Translations under genes and position numbers: made by a program
Assembly (NCBI RefSeq): GCF_032144095.1
Contig: NZ_JAVSNJ010000002.1
Coordinates: 124,001-188,000, forward strand
Source of the DNA: Sphaerochaeta sp032144095
GTDB lineage: Bacteria; Spirochaetota; Spirochaetia; Sphaerochaetales; Sphaerochaetaceae
DNA length: 64,000 bases
Reading direction: 5' to 3'
Notes under the pieces: model-generated
What the model was told of the DNA's origin: nothing
The model's database searches: none
The model's input: only the letters and a program-made list of their open reading frames with translations
Part shown: one piece after another, positions 7,851 through 16,730 of the stretch
Numbering within the stretch: position 1 is the first letter of the stretch
How the letters are laid out: each line of letters starts with the position of its first letter

Positions 7851-8864
7851 TCAAACAGCAGAAGCTCCACGCTTCCTTCTCAAGCCCTTTCCTGAACGTA
7901 CAATGACATCCAGCAGGACAGAGACCACGACGATGACCCCGATGACAATGTTCCTGATGGCAACGGGTGCCCCTGCAAACTGCAGGCCATTTTGCAATAC
8001 GCCCCAGATGGAAGCGCCTATTACGGTACCAAAGAGCAGCCCCTGGCCACCCAAGGTAGAGATTCCCCCGATTACCGAGGCAGCGACAGCGTAGAGCTCA
8101 TAGCTGTTACCCGCATCCATGGTACCCATGCCGCTGGTTGCACTGGTGATGAGCCCTACCACACCGGAAACAAAGGCAGAAACCATATAGGCCTTGTTTG
8201 TGGCGCTAATGACGTTCACCCCACTGAGCCTTGCTGCCTCAACGTTGGAACCTATCGCGTAGATATGCCTTCCACTACGGGTGCGTGTCAGGATGAAGTT
8301 GAATATGAACCAGAGTACCGCCGCTATCCAGATGGTGTTGAACAGGCCGAAGGTCTTTCCGTAGTAGAAGAAATCCCTGAACCCCTGTGCCGCTTCACCG
8401 ATGCTGTCGGTGTTGTAGTTGTTGTTCGCTATCTGTGCGATTCCCCGGGCTATGGTCATGGTGCCCAGGGTTGCAATGAAGGGAGGGAGCTTCGCAAAGG
8501 AGACCAGAAGACCATTGGCAAGCCCTACTGCAAGACAGCAGATGAGGGTGACGATGACAGCAACCCAGGGATTGGCCCCTTTGGTCATCATCGTTGCGCT
8601 GATCATGCAGCTCATGCCCACCACAGAGCCAATGGAGAGGTCGATGTTGCCGGTTATGAGCACATAGGACTGGCCTATGCCGATCAGGATGATCGGGGCG
8701 ATCTGGCGCAACAGGTTTGATATGTTCCTCGAAGAGAAGAACACTGGGTTCATGATGCCAAACACCACGTACAGCACAATGAGTCCCACGGTAACCGTAA
8801 GCACCTGCCCTATCCCGCGTACGGCCAATATTCGTTTGATTGGATTGCCCTGTTCTCTGCTCAT
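7851..8864 (-). CDS. Sugar ABC transporter permease (RbsC-like)
   Basis: A 337-residue inner-membrane protein with about eight to ten hydrophobic helices, of the ribose/xylose/galactose permease family. Characteristic stretches are NLLRQIAPIILIGIGQSYV, the GNIDLSIGSV motif near residue 72, and GSNVEAARLSGVNV near 205, the cytoplasmic loop that contacts the ATPase. The start ATG is 12 bases after the ATPase stop, with GGAAGG in the gap. It forms the channel of the importer whose binding protein and ATPase flank it. Confidence 0.9.
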   Translation of the reverse strand: MSREQGNPIKRILAVRGIGQVLTVTVGLIVLYVVFGIMNPVFFSSRNISNLLRQIAPIILIGIGQSYVLITGNIDLSIGSVVGMSCMISATMMTKGANPWVAVIVTLICCLAVGLANGLLVSFAKLPPFIATLGTMTIARGIAQIANNNYNTDSIGEAAQGFRDFFYYGKTFGLFNTIWIAAVLWFIFNFILTRTRSGRHIYAIGSNVEAARLSGVNVISATNKAYMVSAFVSGVVGLITSATSGMGTMDAGNSYELYAVAASVIGGISTLGGQGLLFGTVIGASIWGVLQNGLQFAGAPVAIRNIVIGVIVVVSVLLDVIVRSGKGLRRKRGASAV

Positions 8865-8876
8865 TATCCCTTCCTA

Positions 8877-10397
8877 TCAGTTCTGGTTTTCCAGTTTATG
8901 TTCAAAACGGGTGGCGTACTCCATGATCTTCTCCTGGGTAGCTTCCGAACGATCGAGCTCGCCGGTGATCCTGCCATCGCACATGACCAGGATGCGGTCG
9001 GAAACACCAAGGATCTCCGGCATCTCGCTAGAGACAAACATTACGGCAATGCCGTTCTGTTTGAGCTCATTCATCAGATGGTAGATCTCGACCTTTGCAG
9101 CGACATCGATGCCACGGGTAGGTTCATCAAAGATGACGACCTTGCTGTCCCTTGCCAACCACTTGCCCACCACCACCTTCTGCTGGTTTCCCCCCGAAAG
9201 GGAGGATGCATCGACCTCACTGGTAGGCAGTTTCACCCCCAGGTCCTGGACAGCCTTCTTTACCATCGTTCGTTCACGCTTGCGGTTGATTATACCCGCC
9301 TTGTTGCAGAGAATATCCAGATTCGGTAAGCCGATGTTTTCCCGGACAGAGAGCTTGATGCACAAGCCATCACGCTTGCGGTCCTCAGGAACCAATACCA
9401 GACCGGCCTCAATCGCATCCTCGGGACAGGTAATGGTAACGGCCTTTCCTTCGAGCACAATATCTCCGCTTTCTTTGGGATCCACTCCAAACAAGGCCCG
9501 GGTAGTCTCGGTACGCCCGGCTCCCATGAGCCCTGCGATCCCGAGGATCTCACCCTGGTAGAGGTCCAGGGAGATGTCCCGGACCATCCTACCGGCATTG
9601 AGATTCCTGATGGAGAGGGTAAGCTTGCCTCTATTGGCTGGAATCCGGGGGAATTTTTCCTTGATCTCACGGCCTACCATATAGGAGATGATCTGGTTCA
9701 TGGTCAAGCTCGAAAAGGGTTGTTCGGTGATGAACTTCCCGTCGCGCATGATGGTCACCCTGTCGACAATATGCTGCAGTTCTTCCAGGCGATGGCTGAT
9801 GTAGACAATGCTACAGCCGGTTGACCGGAGCTTTCGTATCAAGGTAAAGAGCTGGGTAATCTCGACGCTGGTGAGGGCACTGGTTGGTTCATCCATAATG
9901 AGGATCTTTGCCTTTGACTGCAAAGCCTTCGCTATCTCTACCATCTGCTGCTTTGAAACTGCAAGCGAACCCAGGACCATGGTAGGGTCAATGTCTATCT
10001 GTAGGGAGTCAAGGACATCCTTGGCCTGCTGGTTCATCTCCCGCTCGCTGAGGAGGCTACCTCTGGTAAGTTCCTTTCCCAAAAAGATATTCTGGGCAAC
10101 AGTGAGGTGGCTGCACATGTTCAGTTCCTGGTGAATCATCGAGACACCGAGAGCCTGTGCCTTCCTTGGGTTGAGGTCCCCCTCAATGGAGGTCCCGAAC
10201 AGGAGGATCTCTCCACTGTCGCGGGTATAGACACCGCTGAGAATCTTCATGAGGGTGGATTTGCCTGCCCCATTCTCACCAAGCAGTGCCATGACCTCAC
10301 CTGGTCGGAGGGTAAAGGAGACATCGTCCAATGCGCGTACCCCGGGAAAGGTTTTGGTGATGTTGCGCATCTGGACGCTGTATTGGGAATCACTCAT
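8877..10397 (-). CDS. Sugar ABC transporter ATPase, tandem type (RbsA-like)
   Basis: This protein of about 506 residues energises sugar import with two fused ABC domains. The N-terminal domain is fully equipped: Walker A GENGAGKST, Walker B ILIMDEPTSAL and switch histidine in YISHRLEE. The C-terminal domain has the usual modified P-loop (GLMGAGRTE) but keeps a signature (LSGGNQQKV) and Walker B (VVIFDEPTRGID). The start at 10397 (MSDSQYSVQ) is chosen over an ATG 123 bases upstream because AAAGGAGA lies at the right distance, and the upstream extension has no counterpart in the family. It is the active partner to the degenerate ATPase encoded just upstream. Confidence 0.9.
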   Translation of the reverse strand: MSDSQYSVQMRNITKTFPGVRALDDVSFTLRPGEVMALLGENGAGKSTLMKILSGVYTRDSGEILLFGTSIEGDLNPRKAQALGVSMIHQELNMCSHLTVAQNIFLGKELTRGSLLSEREMNQQAKDVLDSLQIDIDPTMVLGSLAVSKQQMVEIAKALQSKAKILIMDEPTSALTSVEITQLFTLIRKLRSTGCSIVYISHRLEELQHIVDRVTIMRDGKFITEQPFSSLTMNQIISYMVGREIKEKFPRIPANRGKLTLSIRNLNAGRMVRDISLDLYQGEILGIAGLMGAGRTETTRALFGVDPKESGDIVLEGKAVTITCPEDAIEAGLVLVPEDRKRDGLCIKLSVRENIGLPNLDILCNKAGIINRKRERTMVKKAVQDLGVKLPTSEVDASSLSGGNQQKVVVGKWLARDSKVVIFDEPTRGIDVAAKVEIYHLMNELKQNGIAVMFVSSEMPEILGVSDRILVMCDGRITGELDRSEATQEKIMEYATRFEHKLENQN

Positions 10398-10476
10398 GCA
10401 ACGGCTCTCCTTTACCCTCATAGTATCCCATGGAGTTTCAGGGGACGATAGGTAGCTATTTTTTGGAAAGGGGTGG

Positions 10477-11949
10477 TTATTCTTTGGGTTCCATGGGAAT
10501 GGAACCGGCAATTCCCCCATATTGGGAGAATTCGTTACGGTTGAGCATGCGTGCTACCCGCCCACCGGAGAGGATGATCAGGCGGTCTGCAACCTGAAGG
10601 GTATCGGAAAGGGAAACCGCAAGGATGAGGGAGGTCATGCCCTTCTGCTTGAAGGCATCGAAATAGTGGACCAGTTGGATTCTCTGGTACATGTCAACTG
10701 AAGCAAAGGGTTGTATGGCACAGACAAAGGTAGGATGCTGCATGAGAACCCGTTGGTAGACGATGGTATGCAGCATCTCCAGGGAGAGGTCCTGCAGGCT
10801 ACTTTTGTAGAGCTCCTTCCCTATGATCGGTTCCAGTTCCTTTGCTATGGCCCTCCTCCGCTTGGAGCGTAACCACAGGCCCCTGATCTTCCCATCACTG
10901 GTAAAGCAGAGGTTGTCGATGACAGGCAACTGGGGGAACAAGAGTGACTCATATGGTTTTACAGGGATGATCGCAACATTGCGGTCATCCTTTGAAGGAG
11001 GTCTTCCCTCAAGCAACAATTTTCCCTGCTCGGGGATGGCATTGCCACTCAACAGGGAAAACAAGGACCCAATGCAGAGATTTTCACTGTCGAGGATAAC
11101 CACGGTCTCCCCTCTCCCTACGGAAAAGGAGAGGAGGTTCAGGTTTTCGAAGCAGAGGTCCTCACACTCCAAAAATGGCGTATTCGACTCGTGTTTCGTC
11201 TCATACTGTTCCAACCGTTGCTTCCGCTCCATGCTCTGCTCAAACACATAGCTGTAGTGGGATATGACCTCACTGGTCATCTGGTAGGTGAACAGATGCT
11301 TGATGATCCTCCCCTCCTGCATCAGGTAGCACCGGTCGGAAAACCGGAAGGCTTCCTGGTGATGGTTGCACAAATAGAGGAAGGTCATACCCTGTTGCCT
11401 GAAATAGTGCATCACCGTCTCAAGCCTTGACAGGTCGATCTCACTGACAAAGTTGGATATCTCCTCAAGGATTACCAGATCGGCCTTGGAGATGCTTGCC
11501 TTCAGGAATTGGATTACCAGCTTCTCGAACGGGTTCAGGTCCCCCACGATGGTCCTGTGGTGTATCCTGATGGAGAGAGGCTCAAGCAGCTGGTCCATCT
11601 GTTCGCCCAGCACCTTCTGGTTGATGATACGCTTGCGGAATCCTTTGCGAAGCACAAAGAGGTTATCCTCAACGGTCATGGAATCTATGAGGGTGGAATC
11701 ACGCTGGATAACCGTTACCCGGTTGTGTCTGCGCGAGCTGGAGAGATAGTCATTGATGAGGATGTCATTGCAATAGACATGGCCGTAGTGGATGGGGATA
11801 TTCTTTTGGAAGATGGTCAACAGCTGCTCGATACCTAAGGCGTTGAGCCCTATGAGGCCAACAATCTCCCCCTTGTAGAGATGGAGGTTGATGTCAAAGA
11901 GAAAGGGGGGAAGGGAGACCTGCTCGAGGCGGAAGACCTCATGTTTCAT
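10477..11949 (-). CDS. Degenerate tandem ABC ATPase, probably non-catalytic
   Basis: An intact 490-residue protein with the two-domain plan of RbsA but without its catalytic motifs. Walker A has become GLNALGIEQL, with no GKS/T. The first signature region reads LNPFEKLVI instead of LSGG. Walker B is reduced to LVILEEIS, though a histidine remains in LYLCNHHQEA. The second half keeps only the outline: GETVVILDSENLCIG for the P-loop, LSLEMLH for the signature and FVCAIQPFASVD where VIFDEPTRGID stands in the partner. Reading frame, ribosome coupling (4-base ATGA overlap with the kinase gene) and hydrophobic core are preserved, so it is not simply decaying. It probably binds the permease or the kinase as a structural or signalling subunit. 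Confidence 0.8.
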   Translation of the reverse strand: MKHEVFRLEQVSLPPFLFDINLHLYKGEIVGLIGLNALGIEQLLTIFQKNIPIHYGHVYCNDILINDYLSSSRRHNRVTVIQRDSTLIDSMTVEDNLFVLRKGFRKRIINQKVLGEQMDQLLEPLSIRIHHRTIVGDLNPFEKLVIQFLKASISKADLVILEEISNFVSEIDLSRLETVMHYFRQQGMTFLYLCNHHQEAFRFSDRCYLMQEGRIIKHLFTYQMTSEVISHYSYVFEQSMERKQRLEQYETKHESNTPFLECEDLCFENLNLLSFSVGRGETVVILDSENLCIGSLFSLLSGNAIPEQGKLLLEGRPPSKDDRNVAIIPVKPYESLLFPQLPVIDNLCFTSDGKIRGLWLRSKRRRAIAKELEPIIGKELYKSSLQDLSLEMLHTIVYQRVLMQHPTFVCAIQPFASVDMYQRIQLVHYFDAFKQKGMTSLILAVSLSDTLQVADRLIILSGGRVARMLNRNEFSQYGGIAGSIPMEPKE

Positions 11950-12968
11950 AGCCTCTCCTCTCCGCCAATGCTCCTGGGAAGGGCTATCAGCACATCGGTC
12001 CCAACCCCTACCTGGCTGGTGACCGTAAGGCCGTACTGCTCGCCGAAAAGAAGCTTGATCCTATTGTTGACATTCACCAGTGCTATCCCACCATGGTGCT
12101 CATCACGCTTCATATAGTCGAAGCTGCGGAAGGAGAGATCCCTGTTCATTTTCTCCAGAACTGAGCTTTCCATACCGACTCCATCATCACTGACGGTAAC
12201 CAACAGGCGTGATTGTGTCGTCTCGATATGGACCCTGAGCATGCCCTCACCGACCTGGCACTCCAGACCATGGATGATGCAGTTCTCCACGATGGGTTGC
12301 AAGGTTAGCTTGGGTATCCTATAGGAGAGGATTTCAGCCTTATCCAGGTCATCGATGATTACCTCCAGCTTCATCCGGCTTCCAAACCTGAACTGCTGGA
12401 TAAAGAAGTAGTTGCGGGTATTCTCAAGTTCCTGCTCCAGGGTTACCAGGTTCTCCACGTTGCTGATGGTATAGCGAAAGAAGGTGGAAAGGGCCTCAGT
12501 CATGGAGGCCACATTCTCCAGACCTGCCAGGAGTGCTTCCGACCTGATCCCCTCCAGGGTGTTATAGAGGAAATGGGGGTTGATCTGGTTTTGCAGGGCA
12601 AGGAACTGTGCCTGCCTCTTGCTTGCATTCATGATCTGGTCGGTATTCAGCAGGGTGTGCAGCTTTGCATCGACAGCATCCATCTCCCGGTTCAGGGGAA
12701 GGCGTTTGTCGGTGATGTTCTCAAAGGTATACCCTGAGGCAAAGAGCTGGAGGATATGCTTGGTTCTCTTGTAGGGAATGACTATCAGAAAATAGAGAAA
12801 GGCAACACTGGAAAAGAGAGATACAAGGGGGATGGCCATCCAGAATCCCGAACTAATCCTTCCAGCCTGATAGAGCAGGGCCAAAAAAAGAAGGGTGATG
12901 ATCTGGCCAAGTAGCATGGCCATCCACAGATAGACCCTCTGCTCGAGGTAGCGCGTTCTCCTAGCCAT
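11946..12968 (-). CDS. LytS/YesM-type histidine kinase without an extracellular sensor domain
   Basis: A kinase of 340 residues. Two hydrophobic helices (about residues 14-34 and 41-64) are joined by only a few residues, so almost nothing is exposed outside. A cytoplasmic linker leads to the His_kinase motif INPHFLYNTLEG (His132), then an ATPase domain with PIVENCIIHGL (N box), SDDGVGM (G1) and GIALVNVNNRIKLLFG (G2). The start at 12968 has AGGAAA six bases upstream and overlaps the regulator stop codon by 8 bases; an ATG 18 bases earlier has no ribosome-binding site. It should phosphorylate the regulator encoded upstream. With no sensor domain, the signal must come through the membrane helices or a partner, for which the neighbouring transporter and degenerate ATPase are obvious candidates. 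Confidence 0.88.
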   Translation of the reverse strand: MARRTRYLEQRVYLWMAMLLGQIITLLFLALLYQAGRISSGFWMAIPLVSLFSSVAFLYFLIVIPYKRTKHILQLFASGYTFENITDKRLPLNREMDAVDAKLHTLLNTDQIMNASKRQAQFLALQNQINPHFLYNTLEGIRSEALLAGLENVASMTEALSTFFRYTISNVENLVTLEQELENTRNYFFIQQFRFGSRMKLEVIIDDLDKAEILSYRIPKLTLQPIVENCIIHGLECQVGEGMLRVHIETTQSRLLVTVSDDGVGMESSVLEKMNRDLSFRSFDYMKRDEHHGGIALVNVNNRIKLLFGEQYGLTVTSQVGVGTDVLIALPRSIGGEERL

Positions 12969-14538
12969 ACAGTTTCCTGTACTCATTGGGCTTTATCTGA
13001 CAGGCCTTCTTGAAGACCCTGGAAAAGTGTTTTGGGTCTCGGTACCCTACCCTCTGGGCAATTTCTGAGATGCTGTAGGTGCTGTTTGCCAGAAGCTTCT
13101 TTGCTTCTGCTATACGGAGGTTCACCAGGTATTCAAAGAACCCCTGGTTGCAGCTTTTCTTGAACAGTGCACTGAAATAGGAGCTGTTGAGATTCACAAC
13201 CTCACTGACACTCTCCAGGCTTATCAACTCATCATGGAAATGCTGGGCAAGGTACTCCTGGGCCTTGCGTACCGGTTTGCTGAGGCTCTCCTCCTTCTCC
13301 TGCATACAGAGTTGCAGAAGCTTGGCAAGGCTTTCCTGGAAAGCCTGTTGCAGCAGGTGGTGGGAATGGGCGTTTTCCAGCTGCTGTCTCATGCCTAGGA
13401 TTGGTTTTTCGCAGTTCTCATCCGAACCCAGGAGGGAGAGTACATAGGCCGAACTTTCGGAAAAGCAATCCATGATGGTACTCTGGAGGCTATAGGCAGA
13501 AAGCTGGAGGTCCTCTAGCCTGGAAAGGAACTCCCTACACTGACTAGCAAGCAACTCAGGCGAATTCTGGGCGAAGCTGCGTTGCAGGTCCTCAACAAAG
13601 GGCTGTACGAGATTGCTGTCGGAAAGGGGTTCGACATGGTTGGCAATATACCGGCCAAGCGGGCCATGGGCCAGCCTTTCGGCTACTGCCTGTTTGCTGG
13701 AAAGCAGGGAAGATGGCACATCAGCAAAGGAGGAGACCTCCACGCCAACACCAAGGGTAAAGAGGATGTTTCCATATATTTCTGCCTGCGTCTTGAGAAA
13801 TTGCAACAAGCTATCGGTCTGCTTCAGAAACAGGTCTGCCTGATTCTGGGCATAGGAGACCCACAGGTAGATGCTGCCCTCAAAATAAGCCGAGAAACTA
13901 TCACAACAGATGTGGCTACACTCCCTGCCCAGGAACTCCCCTACCTTTGAAGTAAGGATAAGATCAGCTTCAGGGGCATGGAACCCTTTGAGCAGGTCAA
14001 GTTTTACCGTCAGGATCCTCATCGCTGTAGAGCGTACAAAACAGGTGTCCAGAAGATCGGTCCTTTTATCCTGCAAAAGGAGGTTGAAGGTGAGTTGGCG
14101 ATTCTGCTTTCTATCTTGCAGGAGTTTCTGTTGGAGCTGTTGGGAGTTCTCCAGGAGGGTCTGCTGTTCATGGTGCCTTGCCAGCATCTTAAGCAGGGTC
14201 TGTTCCAGTTCATGCTGTTTGATGGGCTTGAGCAGGTATTCGGCAACCCCATACTTGATGGCTGTCTGGGCATAGTCGAACTGCTTGTGCCCACTGATGA
14301 TGATGAACTGCAAGGAGGGATTGGCCTCCTTCGCCTTCTTGATGAGTTCCAACCCATCGAGGCCAGGCATGCGGATGTCCGTGATGACAAGGTCAGCCCT
14401 GACCTGTTCGATCAAGGCCAGGGCAGAGATGCCGTCGTAGGCTGTCCCACAGAGCTCAAGGCCCAACCGGTCCCAATCGATGAGTGCGCATATAAGGGCA
14501 CACACTCGCTGTTCGTCATCTGCTACAACTACCTTCAT
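12961..14538 (-). CDS. YesN-type response regulator with AraC DNA-binding domain
   Basis: A 525-residue transcription regulator. The receiver domain (1-120) has the acidic pair Asp7/Asp8, the phosphate acceptor Asp54 in VITDIRMPG and Lys104 in YLLKPIK. A long middle region of unknown fold follows. The last 100 residues are an AraC-type pair of helix-turn-helix motifs (SLESVSEVVNLNSSYFSALF and ISEIAQRVGYRDPKHFSRVF). It is the first gene of the sugar-transport operon and is coupled to the kinase gene by an 8-base overlap, so it most likely activates this operon when phosphorylated. The start lacks a clear ribosome-binding site, and only 37 bases separate it from sir2, so its promoter may lie inside sir2 or it may be read through from it. 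Confidence 0.9.
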   Translation of the reverse strand: MKVVVADDEQRVCALICALIDWDRLGLELCGTAYDGISALALIEQVRADLVITDIRMPGLDGLELIKKAKEANPSLQFIIISGHKQFDYAQTAIKYGVAEYLLKPIKQHELEQTLLKMLARHHEQQTLLENSQQLQQKLLQDRKQNRQLTFNLLLQDKRTDLLDTCFVRSTAMRILTVKLDLLKGFHAPEADLILTSKVGEFLGRECSHICCDSFSAYFEGSIYLWVSYAQNQADLFLKQTDSLLQFLKTQAEIYGNILFTLGVGVEVSSFADVPSSLLSSKQAVAERLAHGPLGRYIANHVEPLSDSNLVQPFVEDLQRSFAQNSPELLASQCREFLSRLEDLQLSAYSLQSTIMDCFSESSAYVLSLLGSDENCEKPILGMRQQLENAHSHHLLQQAFQESLAKLLQLCMQEKEESLSKPVRKAQEYLAQHFHDELISLESVSEVVNLNSSYFSALFKKSCNQGFFEYLVNLRIAEAKKLLANSTYSISEIAQRVGYRDPKHFSRVFKKACQIKPNEYRKLYG

Positions 14539-14575
14539 AAGGATGATTGTAAGGCCTAAAGCTGAAATTCGATAG

Positions 14576-15385
14576 TCAAATTACGGTTTTTCTTGGTTCC
14601 AGGGAATCTACCCACCCCTCCAGGGCTGTAAACAGCTTTTCCAAGTCAAGGAATCTCAGGGTTGCAGCACCGTCCTGGGTGGTCTGCTGTGCATTGACTA
14701 TGACCAGAGGGGCTCCGTTGCTGGTGGCATAGAGCGGAAAGGAGGCAGCAGGTTGCACCCTCAGGGAGGAACCCAGGACCAGACAGAGGTCAGTGTGGCT
14801 GAAATCTTCATATGCACGGCTGAGAACGAGAGGGTCCAGGTTTTCACCATAGAATATGATATCCGGCTTGATGAGCGATCCACACGCCTTGCATCGGGGT
14901 ACTTCGTCACGCAGGACAATGGGCGCTATCTGGGAATAGGGGTAGTAGGCATTGCAGTTGGTGCAGTGGTGGTGCAGAGCTCCCCCATGTACCTCATAGA
15001 GCTTCTTGCTGCCTGCCTTCTGGTGCAACATGTCTATATTCTGGGTATAGAGGGCTTTCACATACCCTTTGGCTTCCAGTTTGGCAAGGGTCCTATGCAC
15101 CATATTTGGCTGGTAGTCATCCAGGTGGTACCAGAACTCCTTTGCCCATGCGTAGAATACCTCAGGGTTCTGGAGAAAGAATGAGAGGCTCAGGATATGC
15201 TCTACGTCCAGGTTTTGCCACTTCTTGGAGTATATCCCTTGGGAACTGCGGAAATCAGGGATACCGGAAAGGGTCGATACCCCAGCTCCCGTGAAGAGTG
15301 TCATCTTTTTGGAGTTGAGGATCAGAGGCTTGAGGATGGAGAACTTCTTCTCAAATTGCGCACTGGATTCAGCATTGTTTTTCAT
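14576..15385 (-). CDS. Sir2-family NAD-dependent protein deacetylase
   Basis: A 269-residue sirtuin that would remove acyl groups from lysines using NAD. Diagnostic motifs are TGAGVSTLSGIPDFR near residue 32 (NAD binding), TQNIDMLH near 115, the catalytic histidine in EVHGGALH near 133, a zinc knuckle of CTNC and CKAC, and LVLGSSLRVQPA near 210. The LFTGAG start after about 30 residues is normal for bacterial sirtuins. It lies between miaB and the sugar two-component operon on the same strand; cotranscription with either is possible but unproven. Confidence 0.92.
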   Translation of the reverse strand: MKNNAESSAQFEKKFSILKPLILNSKKMTLFTGAGVSTLSGIPDFRSSQGIYSKKWQNLDVEHILSLSFFLQNPEVFYAWAKEFWYHLDDYQPNMVHRTLAKLEAKGYVKALYTQNIDMLHQKAGSKKLYEVHGGALHHHCTNCNAYYPYSQIAPIVLRDEVPRCKACGSLIKPDIIFYGENLDPLVLSRAYEDFSHTDLCLVLGSSLRVQPAASFPLYATSNGAPLVIVNAQQTTQDGAATLRFLDLEKLFTALEGWVDSLEPRKTVI

Positions 15386-15434
15386 AGATCTCTAGTATAC
15401 CAAACTAACTGGCTGTTTGTACGAAAGTTCCTAC

Positions 15435-16730
15435 TCATGCTTCCAACACTCCCGTGTAGGTGTTCCCCTTCAATCCGGTAAGGCGGACTGTAACCATACT
15501 TCCAACCGGAGGGTTTCCCTTGAATACCACCATCTCGTTGTGCTCTGTCCTTCCGAGCATCTGAGCCTTGTCATTTCTGGAGACGGTGTTTACCAATACC
15601 TTGACTAGGGCTGAAGAGCGTCCCTGCTTTTGCCTTGCAAAGATCTTGTGCTGGAATTCGATAAGCTCTGTAAGCCTTCTGCCCCGTTCCTCTTCGGGGA
15701 TCTCACCTTCGAACGTAACAGCTGCAGTCCCTTCACGGGGGTTGAAGTAGTACATGAAGGCTTCGATGCACCCCATCTCTTCCAGGGCAGAAAGGGTCTC
15801 CTTGTACTCTTCCTCGGTTTCCGAGGGAAACCCTACCATGACATCGGTTGCAAAGGTAACCGAGGGGATTTCTTCCCGTATGGTCCGTATAAGTGAGAGG
15901 AACCGCTCTCGGCTATAGCGTCGGTTCATGAGGCCAAGGATCCTGCTGCTTCCGCTCTGCATGGGTATGTGCAGGTGTTTGGCTACCTTTGGCTGTTCCT
16001 TGATGACCCGGATCAGGTCTTCGGAGAAATCCTTGGGATGGGGGCTCTCGAACCTGATCCATTCGATCTGGCCTGCAACAGTGCAGATCTTCTCCAGGAG
16101 CGAGGGGAAGGTAACTACTGCCCCATTCTCCTCAAAGTGGTAGCTGTTCACATTCTGGCCAAGGAGGGTAATCTCCTTCACCCCTTTTTCGGAGAGGTAG
16201 CGGACCTCATTGAGAATTTCCTCTACTGGGCGGGAGATTTCCCTTCCCCGTACATAGGGGACTATGCAGTAGGTGCAGAAGTTGTTGCACCCGTTCATGA
16301 TGGGTATATAGGATGAGTACTCCCCTTGCTGGTAGTAGGAGGAGCCGAAGCTGTAGGTGTCGGCATTCAGGGAAGCTTGTTCAGGGGATGTGAGAACCTC
16401 AAGGATCTTCTGCTTGTCGTTGGTACCCAGGACGTAGTCCACATGGGGTGCATCATCCTTGAGATCTTCCTGAAGCCGTTCTGCCATGCACCCGGTCACG
16501 ATGAGGGTGAGGGGGTGTATGGTCTTTATGTGGGCAAACAGCCCCAGCCTTCCCCAAATCCTGTTTTCTGCGGTCTTCCGTACCGAACAGGTGTTGAGGA
16601 TGGCACAATCAGCCTCTTCGGCACTCTTTGCAGGGACCAGGCCGGCCCCCTTGAGTTGGAGTTCCAGGGCATTGCTTTCTGCAATGTTCATCTGGCACCC
16701 ATAGGTTTCTATCCAATAGGAGCGAATCAT
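15435..16730 (-). CDS. miaB: tRNA-2-methylthio-N6-dimethylallyladenosine synthase
   Basis: This 431-residue radical-SAM enzyme adds a methylthio group to isopentenyladenosine at position 37 of certain tRNAs. The N-terminal domain has three iron-sulfur cysteines (in YGCQMN, NTCSVR and TGCMAER), the radical-SAM cluster is in CNNFCTYC near residue 148, and the C-terminal 65 residues form a TRAM RNA-binding domain. VGFPSETEEEY near 300 is typical. The MiaB assignment over RimO or MtaB rests on the NTCSVR motif and overall length. The start ATG overlaps the folD stop (ATGA), so the two are translationally coupled. Confidence 0.93.
   Translation of the reverse strand: MIRSYWIETYGCQMNIAESNALELQLKGAGLVPAKSAEEADCAILNTCSVRKTAENRIWGRLGLFAHIKTIHPLTLIVTGCMAERLQEDLKDDAPHVDYVLGTNDKQKILEVLTSPEQASLNADTYSFGSSYYQQGEYSSYIPIMNGCNNFCTYCIVPYVRGREISRPVEEILNEVRYLSEKGVKEITLLGQNVNSYHFEENGAVVTFPSLLEKICTVAGQIEWIRFESPHPKDFSEDLIRVIKEQPKVAKHLHIPMQSGSSRILGLMNRRYSRERFLSLIRTIREEIPSVTFATDVMVGFPSETEEEYKETLSALEEMGCIEAFMYYFNPREGTAAVTFEGEIPEEERGRRLTELIEFQHKIFARQKQGRSSALVKVLVNTVSRNDKAQMLGRTEHNEMVVFKGNPPVGSMVTVRLTGLKGNTYTGVLEA

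Noticed and set aside
10398..10520. Longer N-terminus for the RbsA-like protein
   Set aside because: The extension (from an ATG at 10520) has no ribosome-binding site, and AAAGGAGA lies at the correct distance before 10397.
10477..11949. Pseudogene call for the degenerate ABC ATPase
   Set aside because: The frame is intact over 490 codons, translation is coupled to the kinase gene and hydrophobic core positions are kept; loss is restricted to nucleotide-binding motifs.
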